A DNA stretch of 20,682 nt, from contig JAVBPD010000036.1 in assembly GCA_031549885.1 (NCBI GenBank), positions 1 through 20,682 on the forward strand. The letters are read 5' to 3'. A program made the position numbers and the translations under genes. The stretch comes from WQUF01 sp031549885 (lineage in GTDB: Bacteria > Bacillota > Clostridia > Clostridiales > Clostridiaceae). A model generated the notes under the pieces. That model had not been told where the DNA came from and did no database searches. It worked only from the letters and a program-made list of their open reading frames with translations. Positions 14,643 through 20,682 of the stretch are shown here, piece after piece. How positions within the stretch are numbered: the stretch's first letter is position 1; the number at the start of each line of letters is the position of its first letter.

Positions 14643-14667
14643 TATTACCATTAAAATGGAGGTAATA
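14643..14667 (+). promoter_or_regulatory. Hairpin that can hide the aspA ribosome binding site
   Basis: TATTACC (14643-14649) is an exact complement of GGTAATA (14661-14667), with an 11-base loop. The ribosome binding site GGAGG (14658-14662) lies partly in the loop and partly in the 3' arm. An alternative pairing, CCAT with ATGG, also traps it. Folding would lower aspA translation; whether any signal opens it cannot be told from the sequence. Confidence 0.4.
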
Positions 14668-14673
14668 TAATTT

Positions 14674-16071
14674 ATGGACTTTAGAATTGAGTCAGATTCA
14701 ATAGGATCTAAAAAAATCCCTCTTAATGCTTATTATGGAGTACAATCTTTAAGAGGATATGAAAATTTTAAAATAACTGGTTTTAAATTGCATGAAGAAT
14801 TCATTAAAAGCTTAGCTCAAGTTAAAAAAGCTGCAGCAATTGTCAATTGTGACATAGGACTTATTAATGAAAATATTAAAGATGTCATTGTTAAAGCCTG
14901 TGATGAGATTTTAAGTGGAAAATTTTTAGATGAATTTATAGTAGATCCAATTCAAGGCGGTGCAGGTACTTCTATGAATATGAATGCAAATGAAGTCATT
15001 GCAAACAGAGCCATTGAACTTTTAAATGGAAAACTAGGAGACTATTCTATTGTACACCCAAATGACGATGTAAATTGTAGCCAATCAACCAATGATGTTA
15101 TACCTACAGCTGGAAAGATAACTGCAATAAAGCTTTTAAAAAAAGTTATTGAAAAGTTATCTAAACTTGATAGAGCGCTTTTAAATAAATCACAAGAGCT
15201 TGATGATGTAATTAAAATGGGAAGAACTCAACTTCAAGATGCAGTACCAATTAGACTTGGTCAAGAATTTAGTGCTTACAGCATAGTTGTGCAAAGAGAT
15301 TTAAACAGATTAAAGAAGGTTCTTAAAAACATGGAATCAGTAAATATTGGAGGCACAGCTATAGGAACTGGTATCAATGCCGATATAAAATATACAGAGA
15401 ATATAATTCCATGCCTTTCAAAAATAACTGGCATAGAGCTTCTTAGCGACAACAATTTAATAGATGGAACTCAAAATTTAGATTCATTCCTAGAAATATC
15501 AGGATCACTTAAAACCTGCGCCGTTAACCTATCTAAAATAGCTAATGATTTAAGATTGATGTCTTCTGGTCCAAGAGCTGGATTAAATGAAATCAATCTT
15601 CCTGCTATGCAAAATGGCTCGTCTATAATGCCAGGAAAGGTAAATCCAGTTATACCAGAAGTAATAAATGAAATTGCATTTAATATAATAGGAAATGATC
15701 TTACAATAACTTTAGCTGTTGAAGCAGGACAGCTGGAATTAAATGCTTTTGAACCAATAATATTTTTTAATTTATTTCAATCTTTAGATACACTTACTAA
15801 TGGTATAGATACTTTTACTAACAATTGCATCGTTGGAATTACTGCAAACAAAGAAAGATGCAAGGAAATGGTGGATAATAGTATTGGAGTTGTCACAGCT
15901 ATTTGCCCTTACATTGGTTATAAAAATGCTGCAAATATTGCAAAGGAAGCTCTTAATACTGGAAGGTCTGTAAAAGAACTTATTCTAGAAAAAAATATAA
16001 TGACTGAAGAGGAACTCATTAAAGTGCTTGACCCATATAAAATGACAGAACCAGGCATACCTGGAAAATAA
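14674..16071 (+). CDS. aspA: Aspartate ammonia-lyase
   Basis: This 465-residue cytosolic tetrameric lyase converts L-aspartate to fumarate and ammonia. The fumarase/aspartase superfamily signature GSSIMPGKVNPVIPEV is at residues 315-330, with the catalytic serine in the mobile SS loop. Aspartase is favoured over class II fumarase by GRTQLQDAVP (183-192; fumarases usually have GRTHLQDATP) and by NPVIPEV in place of the fumarase NPTQCEA pattern. The helix-rich segment GGAGTSMNMNANEVIANRA (95-113) matches too. Length fits the family at about 465-478 residues. GGAGG lies 11 bases before the ATG, within a potential hairpin. Malic enzyme follows 15 bases after the stop, suggesting aspartate degradation through fumarate and malate to pyruvate. 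Confidence 0.92.
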   Translation: MDFRIESDSIGSKKIPLNAYYGVQSLRGYENFKITGFKLHEEFIKSLAQVKKAAAIVNCDIGLINENIKDVIVKACDEILSGKFLDEFIVDPIQGGAGTSMNMNANEVIANRAIELLNGKLGDYSIVHPNDDVNCSQSTNDVIPTAGKITAIKLLKKVIEKLSKLDRALLNKSQELDDVIKMGRTQLQDAVPIRLGQEFSAYSIVVQRDLNRLKKVLKNMESVNIGGTAIGTGINADIKYTENIIPCLSKITGIELLSDNNLIDGTQNLDSFLEISGSLKTCAVNLSKIANDLRLMSSGPRAGLNEINLPAMQNGSSIMPGKVNPVIPEVINEIAFNIIGNDLTITLAVEAGQLELNAFEPIIFFNLFQSLDTLTNGIDTFTNNCIVGITANKERCKEMVDNSIGVVTAICPYIGYKNAANIAKEALNTGRSVKELILEKNIMTEEELIKVLDPYKMTEPGIPGK

Positions 16072-16086
16072 AAGAGAGGGATTTAA

Positions 16087-17313
16087 TTGTTTAGTAAAGA
16101 AGACGCTTTAGAATATCATAAAAAAAACCAAGGTAAACTTGCTGTTGCATGCAAAACTCCTCTTAATTCAAAAGAGGATTTAACGCTTGCTTATTCTCCT
16201 GGAGTTGCTGAACCTTGCCTTGAAATTAAAAAAGACTATAATTTTATATATGATTACACATCTAAAGGTAACATTGTAGCAGTTGTATCAAATGGAACTG
16301 CTGTACTTGGCCTTGGTGATCTTGGTGCAGCTTCAAGCCTTCCTGTAATGGAAGGAAAATCTGTTTTATTTAAAAAATTCGGTGGAGTTGATGCTTTTCC
16401 AATTTGTGTTGATTCAAACGATATTGATAAAATAGTTGAAACTGTTTCAATGATAGAATCTTCCTTTGGAGGCATTAATCTTGAGGACATAAAGGCTCCT
16501 CAATGCTTTGAGATTGAAGAAAAGCTTAAAAAAGTGAGCAAAATCCCAATCTTTCATGACGACCAACATGGAACTGCCGTTGTATCAGTAGCTTGTTTAA
16601 TCAATGCATTAAAAATTGTAAAAAAAGATTTTTCAAGTATTAAAATAATCATAAATGGTTCTGGCGCTGCAGGTATTGCCATTGCAAAACTTCTAATTGC
16701 AATGGGTGTTAAAGATATGATACTATGCGATACTAAAGGAGCAATTTATACAGGCAGCCCTAATTGCAACAATATTTATAAAGAAGAAATTGCAAAAGTC
16801 ACAAATCTTAAAAAAGAAAGCGGCCTTTTAAAAGATGTGATAAAGGGTGCAGATGTGTTTATTGGAGTTTCTGTAGGAAATTGCGTAACTAAAGAAATGG
16901 TAAAATCCATGAAAAAGGATTCTATTATACTTGCACTTGCAAATCCTACTCCTGAAATAATGCCAGAAGATGCAAAGATTGCTGGAGCAAAAATAGTGTG
17001 CACCGGTCGCTCAGATATGGCAAACCAAGTTAATAATGTTTTAGCCTTTCCTGGAATATTTAGGGGCGCACTTGATGTAAGAGCAAGAGATATTAATTAT
17101 GATATGAAAATAGCAGCATCTTTTGCTATAGCAAGCATCATTAAAGAAGATGAATTAAATCCAGATTATGTAATACCAGATGCTTTTGATAATAGAATTG
17201 CGCCTCACGTGGCAAAGGCAGTTGCTGAAGCTGCAATTAAATCAAACGTTGCAGAAAGAAATGATGTAACACCTGAAATGGTTTATGAGCATACAGTTAA
17301 GTTATTATATTAA
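16087..17313 (+). CDS. NAD(P)-dependent malic enzyme (oxaloacetate-decarboxylating malate dehydrogenase)
   Basis: This 408-residue cytosolic enzyme oxidatively decarboxylates malate to pyruvate and CO2. It is the short bacterial form, without a phosphotransacetylase-like extension. The start is TTG at 16087, supported by GAGAGGG (16074-16080) with 6-base spacing and by homology of the opening ALEYHKKNQGKL to the family start. Visible residues are Tyr36 in LAYSPGVAEPC, Lys91 in MEGKSVLFKKFGGVDAFP, the acidic metal ligands in NLEDIKAP and FHDDQHGT (157-163), and the dinucleotide fold GSGAAG (191-196). NAD versus NADP preference cannot be read reliably. It shares an operon with aspA, and a terminator follows directly. 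Confidence 0.92.
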   Translation: MFSKEDALEYHKKNQGKLAVACKTPLNSKEDLTLAYSPGVAEPCLEIKKDYNFIYDYTSKGNIVAVVSNGTAVLGLGDLGAASSLPVMEGKSVLFKKFGGVDAFPICVDSNDIDKIVETVSMIESSFGGINLEDIKAPQCFEIEEKLKKVSKIPIFHDDQHGTAVVSVACLINALKIVKKDFSSIKIIINGSGAAGIAIAKLLIAMGVKDMILCDTKGAIYTGSPNCNNIYKEEIAKVTNLKKESGLLKDVIKGADVFIGVSVGNCVTKEMVKSMKKDSIILALANPTPEIMPEDAKIAGAKIVCTGRSDMANQVNNVLAFPGIFRGALDVRARDINYDMKIAASFAIASIIKEDELNPDYVIPDAFDNRIAPHVAKAVAEAAIKSNVAERNDVTPEMVYEHTVKLLY

Positions 17314-17327
17314 TTAAACTTAAAATT

Positions 17328-17381
17328 TAAAAGGCATAAAAATCTTATCTTCTATAGATAATGATTTTAGTGCTTTTTTTT
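17328..17381 (+). terminator. Strong intrinsic terminator of the aspA-malic enzyme operon
   Basis: A long stem begins with AAAGGCA pairing TGCTTTT (one G-T pair), continues through AAAATC pairing GATTTT, and ends with TTATC pairing GATAA around a 7-base loop, with minor mismatches. A run of nine T residues follows (17373-17381). It starts about 15 bases after the malic enzyme stop. Confidence 0.85.
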
Positions 17382-17392
17382 AACTCTCAAAA

Positions 17393-17422
17393 TTGACATA
17401 TATTTATACAACATAGTATAAT
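17393..17422 (+). promoter_or_regulatory. Near-consensus promoter of the URO-D family gene
   Basis: TTGACA (17393-17398) and TATAAT (17417-17422) are both perfect, with an 18-base spacer, just after the preceding terminator. Transcription would begin near 17429, leaving a leader of about 120 bases. This is the best-matching promoter in the window. Confidence 0.75.
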
Positions 17423-17433
17423 ATTATATATAT

Positions 17434-17534
17434 CTACATAAAATAATGGTTTTATGTTTAAAATACAATAATAAATTAATCCTTTAAAGATATATGATAT
17501 ATATAATAAAAAACTAATTAAAAATATTATGTAG
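17434..17534 (+). promoter_or_regulatory. Leader with two competing stems upstream of the URO-D family gene
   Basis: CTACATAA (17434-17441) is the exact complement of TTATGTAG (17527-17534), a long-range stem closing an 85-base loop that ends 4 bases before the GAGGGG ribosome binding site. A local hairpin, CATAAAA (17437-17443) with TTTTATG (17450-17456), uses five of the same bases, so both cannot form together. It matches no riboswitch class I recognise. Very low GC makes chance pairing a real possibility. Confidence 0.3.
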
Positions 17535-17550
17535 AAATGAGGGGAAATTT

Positions 17551-18810
17551 ATGAAGACTATTAACGCTAGCAGCTATGATGAAAAGCAAGAAAGACTTAA
17601 CAAATGCGTTAGACTAGAAAAAGTCGATAGGGTACCTATTGGCATTGCCACTCTTTATTTTCCTGCAAAGTATTCACATATTACTTATGAAGAGATGTAC
17701 TATGATAATGACAAATATAAGAAAGCTGCAATAAAATTTGCTCATGACTTCAATTGGGATGCTGCTTGTATGCTCCGTTCATTTGAATCAGTTACGCTTG
17801 GACTTGCTCTTGCAGGACATGATCCTTCTACAGCAATCAATATAGCAGTGGCATCTGTACTTGGTGGTGGTTTTTCACATGATATACTTAAAGATAATTA
17901 TTCCTTACACCCTGGTAGAGAACTATCCATTAATGTTGAATCTCAATTTAGAATAAAAAACCCTGTAATGAATGATGATGAATATGATGAATTTATAGAA
18001 GATCCTTTCGAATTTCTCAATACAAAAGTAGTACCTAGGGTATATAACTCTTTAAGTAAACCTGGCAGCAGCGAAGCTACATCAGCACTTGTAAATCTCG
18101 GGATGAAATTAAACACAGCTTTAAGCGATGTACAACAATTTACTAAAGATATGAAGGAAGCAAATTGCCCTCCTTGGTATATGGCACTAAATCCCAATCC
18201 TCTTGATGTTCTTGGAGCATTTCTTAGAAACTTTGACAAAGTATTATTAGATATTCACCGCATGCCAGAAAAAGTAAAAAAATTTTGTGAAATCTTAACA
18301 CCAGTACTAGTTGCTGTGGGAAAAGCTACTGGCGAGATATCATATAAACTCACAGGATCACGAAGAGTTTTTTGCCCAGTGTGGTATAATAGTTTTCTAT
18401 CAAAAAAACAGTTCAAGGAATTTCATTGGCCATACCTCAAGTACATTTGTGAAGAGCTCATCAAAGCAGACTTCATACCACTTCTATCCTTGCAAGGTAC
18501 ATACGATCACCTTTTAGATACATTGCTTGAATTGCCTAAGGGAAAAGCTATTGCTTGGTTTGATAGAACAAGTCCAATAAAAGCTAAAGAAATCATTGGT
18601 AATCATATGTGTATTGCAGGTGGTATTTCACCAGCACTTTTAATAGGTGGCACTCAAGAAGAGGTAGATACACATGTTAAATCTTTAGTTGAAGAAATGA
18701 AAAATGCAAGTGGCTTTATCTTTACTCTTCCATTCAATGCTATTGGGCCTGCAAAAGTTGAAAACGTTATTGCAATGACAGAAGCTGTGCATAAGTATGG
18801 ATTTTATTGA
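17551..18810 (+). CDS. Uroporphyrinogen decarboxylase (URO-D) superfamily protein, function unknown
   Basis: This 419-residue cytosolic protein has the URO-D TIM-barrel fold. The opening RLNKCVRLEKVDRVPIG resembles the start of MtaA/MtbA- and URO-D-like proteins. The late segment CIAGGISPALLIGGTQEEVDTHV followed by GFIFTLPFNAIGPAKVENV matches the usual GG(I/V)-P-LL-GT-EEV layout. Corrinoid methyltransferases of this fold bind zinc through an H-x-C motif plus a later Cys; here the corresponding strand reads PLLSLQGTYDHLLDTL, with no His or Cys. It is therefore unlikely to be a classical zinc methyltransferase, and it is longer than HemE (about 350 residues). No corrinoid protein is encoded nearby. 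A GAGGGG site precedes the ATG. An IS607 element lies immediately downstream and may have removed a partner gene. Confidence 0.75.
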   Translation: MKTINASSYDEKQERLNKCVRLEKVDRVPIGIATLYFPAKYSHITYEEMYYDNDKYKKAAIKFAHDFNWDAACMLRSFESVTLGLALAGHDPSTAINIAVASVLGGGFSHDILKDNYSLHPGRELSINVESQFRIKNPVMNDDEYDEFIEDPFEFLNTKVVPRVYNSLSKPGSSEATSALVNLGMKLNTALSDVQQFTKDMKEANCPPWYMALNPNPLDVLGAFLRNFDKVLLDIHRMPEKVKKFCEILTPVLVAVGKATGEISYKLTGSRRVFCPVWYNSFLSKKQFKEFHWPYLKYICEELIKADFIPLLSLQGTYDHLLDTLLELPKGKAIAWFDRTSPIKAKEIIGNHMCIAGGISPALLIGGTQEEVDTHVKSLVEEMKNASGFIFTLPFNAIGPAKVENVIAMTEAVHKYGFY

Positions 18811-18835
18811 TCTTTATACAGATTGTAAAGTGAAT

Positions 18836-18853
18836 GGAGGCGTAACAACAGTG
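18836..18853 (+). other. Orphan ribosome-binding-site-like sequence with GTG start, followed at once by a stop
   Basis: GGAGG (18836-18840) is followed after 10 bases by GTG (18851-18853) and then TGA. This is just where the next gene of a URO-D operon would begin, 26 bases after the URO-D stop. It suggests a lost downstream gene whose beginning survives outside the IS607 left end. The exact element boundary is uncertain. Confidence 0.3.
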
Positions 18854-18931
18854 TGAAAATAACTAATAAAATATACTAAATTCTATTTAAAAATTATCAA
18901 TTTTATATTATCATGTATATGAGGTGATAAC

Positions 18932-19555
18932 ATGAAATACTATACAATTGGTCAATTTTCAAAAGCTGTAGGTAAAAGTATCCAAACCCTAAGATTATGG
19001 GATAGCGAAGGAAAATTGAAACCGCATCATGTGACAGAAGGAGGGCATCGTTATTATTCCGAAGAACAAGTCAATCAAGTACTTCACATATACTCTATTC
19101 AAAAGGATAAAAAAATAATTGGATATTGTAGAGTTAGTTCGAATAAGCAAAAAGATGATTTGGAACGTCAGCTTGAGAATGTTAAATCGTATATGATTGC
19201 CAAAGGATATTCTTTTGAAGTGATATCTGATATAGGCAGTGGAATTAATTACAATAAAAAAGGCTTGAATCAGTTGATAAATATGATAACTAATTCAGAA
19301 GTTGAAAAGATAGTAATTCTATACAAAGATAGATTAGTACGATTTGGCTTTGAACTCATAGAAAATCTATGTACCAAATACGGAACTATCATTGAAGTTA
19401 TAGATAACACTGAAAAAACAGAAGAGCAAGAATTAGTAGAAGACTTAATTCAAATTATTACTGTTTTAAGTTGTGGACTACAAGGTAAAAGAGCTAATAA
19501 AGCAAAAAAGATGATTAAGGAGTTGTTAGAGAATGATATTAGCGAAGAAAGTTAG
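18932..19555 (+). CDS. tnpA: IS607-family serine transposase TnpA
   Basis: This 207-residue recombinase excises and inserts the element. An N-terminal MerR-like helix-turn-helix (about 3-52: YTIGQFSKAVGKSIQTLRLWDSEG, then GGHRYYSEEQ) precedes the small serine-recombinase domain. That domain has the nucleophile in YCRVSS (Ser69 most likely), followed by Q-rich KQKDDLERQ, and the arginine motif YKDRLVRFGFEL with Arg134 and Arg137. HTH ahead of the catalytic domain is diagnostic of IS607 and opposite to classical resolvases. All expected catalytic residues are present. A GAGGTG site lies before the ATG at 18932. It overlaps tnpB by 23 bases. Confidence 0.92.
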   Translation: MKYYTIGQFSKAVGKSIQTLRLWDSEGKLKPHHVTEGGHRYYSEEQVNQVLHIYSIQKDKKIIGYCRVSSNKQKDDLERQLENVKSYMIAKGYSFEVISDIGSGINYNKKGLNQLINMITNSEVEKIVILYKDRLVRFGFELIENLCTKYGTIIEVIDNTEKTEEQELVEDLIQIITVLSCGLQGKRANKAKKMIKELLENDISEES

Positions 19556-20682
19556 ACTATTACCTGATGCTGAACAAGAAAAACAACTTTGGAAATCATC
19601 AGGTACCGCAAGATATATTTTCAATTGGACTTTAAATAGACAGATTGAACATTTTGAAAAAACAGGAAAGTTAAATAAAATTTGTGATGGTGTATTGCGA
19701 AAAGAACTGACTGAATTAAAACAAACTAAAGAATATGAATGGCTTTATGAAGTTAGTAATAATATCAGTAAACAAGCTGTGAAAGATTGTTGTTTAGCCA
19801 TAGATAGGTTCCATGCAGAAAGTAAAAAACATGGATACAGGTATAAAAAGTCAGCAATCAAAAGCAAAAAACCTTTAACCTTTAGAAATTTTGAAGATTT
19901 TCCAAGATTCAAAAGTAGAAAAAAATCAAAAATATCATTTTATAATGACACAGATAAACTACAAGTGAAAGAAGATACCATATTAGTTGAAAAGGTTGGA
20001 TGGGTAAAACTCGCTGAGACAAACAGAATACCAACAGATATTAAATATAGTAATCCACGGATTAGCCATGACGGGAAATATTGGTATATATCCGTTGGAG
20101 TAGAAGAAGTAGCGTCAATTGTCGAAAATACAGATGTATCAATAGGCGTTGATCTAGGTATAAAAGATCTAGCTATAGTTAGCAATATAGATAAGCCCTT
20201 TAAAAATATAAACAAAACCAAAGAAGTAAAAAAACTTAAGAAGAAGTTAAGACGAAAACAAAGACAAGTTTCAAGAAAATACGAAAAAAATAAAATTCCA
20301 ATAGGAAAGGAAGGTGAAAACCGTTATAAATTTACTAAGACTAATAACATAAAAAAACTTGAAAAAGAGATAAAACTCACTCAAAGAAGACTTTCAAATA
20401 TACGTTTGAATCATATTCATCAAACAACCAATACTATAGTGAAAACCAAGCCAAGTAAAATAGTTGTTGAAGATTTGAACGTAAAAGGCTTAATGAAAAA
20501 TAAACATCTATCAAAGGCTATACAAGAGCAATGCTTTAATAAATTTATTCAAATTTTAGAATATAAAAGTGAATTCAATGGTATTGAATTTGTAAAAGCT
20601 GATAGGTTTTATCCATCAAGTAAGACATGTTCCTGCTGTGGGCAAATCAAGAAAGATTTAAAACTTAAAGATAGAGTTTTCA
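19533..20682 (+). CDS. tnpB: TnpB RNA-guided nuclease of the IS607 element, 3'-truncated by the window edge
   Basis: The frame opens at ATG 19533, behind AAGGAG and inside the end of tnpA, and stays open for 383 codons to the edge. TnpB proteins are guide-RNA-directed DNA nucleases, ancestral to Cas12, that help retain IS200/IS605 and IS607 elements. The N-terminal OrfB helix-turn-helix region (MILAKKVRLLPDAEQEKQLW, GTARYIFNWTL) is present. The RuvC catalytic residues seen are Asp207 in SIGVDLGIKDLAI and Glu313 in IVVEDLNVKGL. A basic bridge helix near 222-250 and the first half of the zinc ribbon (Cys366 and Cys369 in TCSCCG) are also visible. The second zinc pair and the last RuvC Asp would lie just outside the window. 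No stop or frameshift is seen. Confidence 0.9.
   Translation, partial: MILAKKVRLLPDAEQEKQLWKSSGTARYIFNWTLNRQIEHFEKTGKLNKICDGVLRKELTELKQTKEYEWLYEVSNNISKQAVKDCCLAIDRFHAESKKHGYRYKKSAIKSKKPLTFRNFEDFPRFKSRKKSKISFYNDTDKLQVKEDTILVEKVGWVKLAETNRIPTDIKYSNPRISHDGKYWYISVGVEEVASIVENTDVSIGVDLGIKDLAIVSNIDKPFKNINKTKEVKKLKKKLRRKQRQVSRKYEKNKIPIGKEGENRYKFTKTNNIKKLEKEIKLTQRRLSNIRLNHIHQTTNTIVKTKPSKIVVEDLNVKGLMKNKHLSKAIQEQCFNKFIQILEYKSEFNGIEFVKADRFYPSSKTCSCCGQIKKDLKLKDRVF

Larger units (their letters stand above)
18840..20682 (+). mobile_element. IS607-family element, left part (tnpA-tnpB), right end outside the window
   Basis: The pair of a MerR-HTH serine recombinase followed by overlapping tnpB defines IS607 elements. 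Family members have no simple terminal inverted repeats and make no long target duplication, so the left edge cannot be fixed by eye; it should lie between about 18836 and 18931. The GG steps at 18836-18840 are plausible crossover sites, given that IS607 recombinases exchange strands at a dinucleotide. The right end, with the guide RNA, is beyond 20682. Confidence 0.75.

Noticed and set aside
17943..18239. 98-codon minus-strand open frame within the URO-D-like gene
   Set aside because: It is a shadow of the plus-strand coding frame, without ribosome binding site or recognisable domain.
19940..20221. 93-codon minus-strand open frame inside tnpB
   Set aside because: It is antisense to the RuvC-I region of an intact TnpB and has no independent support.
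1..20682. CRISPR array, tRNA, rRNA or a multi-gene defence system
   Set aside because: No regularly spaced repeats, cloverleaf candidates, or effector-like gene clusters were seen on either strand. The only nuclease is the TnpB of the IS607 element.

Overview
The window is AT-rich DNA with strong GGAGG-type ribosome binding sites, Clostridium-like protein sequences and metabolic genes typical of a low-GC anaerobic Firmicute. Clostridium or a close relative is the most economical reading; the species cannot be named from this sequence. It is a patchwork of small metabolic operons with insertion sequences cutting in at both ends.

Positions 1-6020, all minus strand: a GntR/UTRA regulator, then a likely operon of a purine-type deaminase, a BMP-family lipoprotein, two nucleoside-type permeases and the ATPase of the same ABC importer. 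The ATPase gene is broken at position 173. From there to the left edge lies the start of an IS5-family element (transposase 102..1), so the second nucleotide-binding domain has lost its signature, Walker B and H-loop. A 21-bp imperfect palindrome at 5188-5208, between the regulator and the deaminase, is a good candidate operator.

Positions 6180-12713, plus strand: a disaccharide operon with a GH65 phosphorylase, a CUT1 sugar-binding lipoprotein, two permeases and a LacI-family regulator. A LacI-type palindrome with a central CG sits just upstream of the phosphorylase, and a strong hairpin closes the operon. No ATPase is encoded, so a shared MsmX-type ATPase is presumably used. The sugar would be imported and split by phosphate to beta-glucose 1-phosphate plus a second product.

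Positions 12702-17381: a membrane-anchored alpha/beta hydrolase (minus), a small TudS-related putative iron-sulfur desulfidase (plus), and an aspA-malic enzyme pair. That pair would carry aspartate to fumarate and malate to pyruvate, with fumarase supplied from elsewhere. A clear intrinsic terminator follows.

Positions 17393-20682, plus strand: a near-consensus promoter, an AT-rich leader with two mutually exclusive stems, and a URO-D-superfamily protein lacking the zinc-ligand motif of the corrinoid methyltransferase branch. An IS607-family element follows (serine transposase TnpA plus TnpB, running off the right edge). It begins close to a ribosome-binding-site-like sequence, which suggests it split off or destroyed a downstream gene.

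I see no CRISPR array, rRNA or tRNA, and no clear new defence system. The most useful leads are the two operator candidates, the IS-disrupted importer, the aspA and URO-D leader structures, and the two poorly characterised enzymes (TudS-like and URO-D-like).
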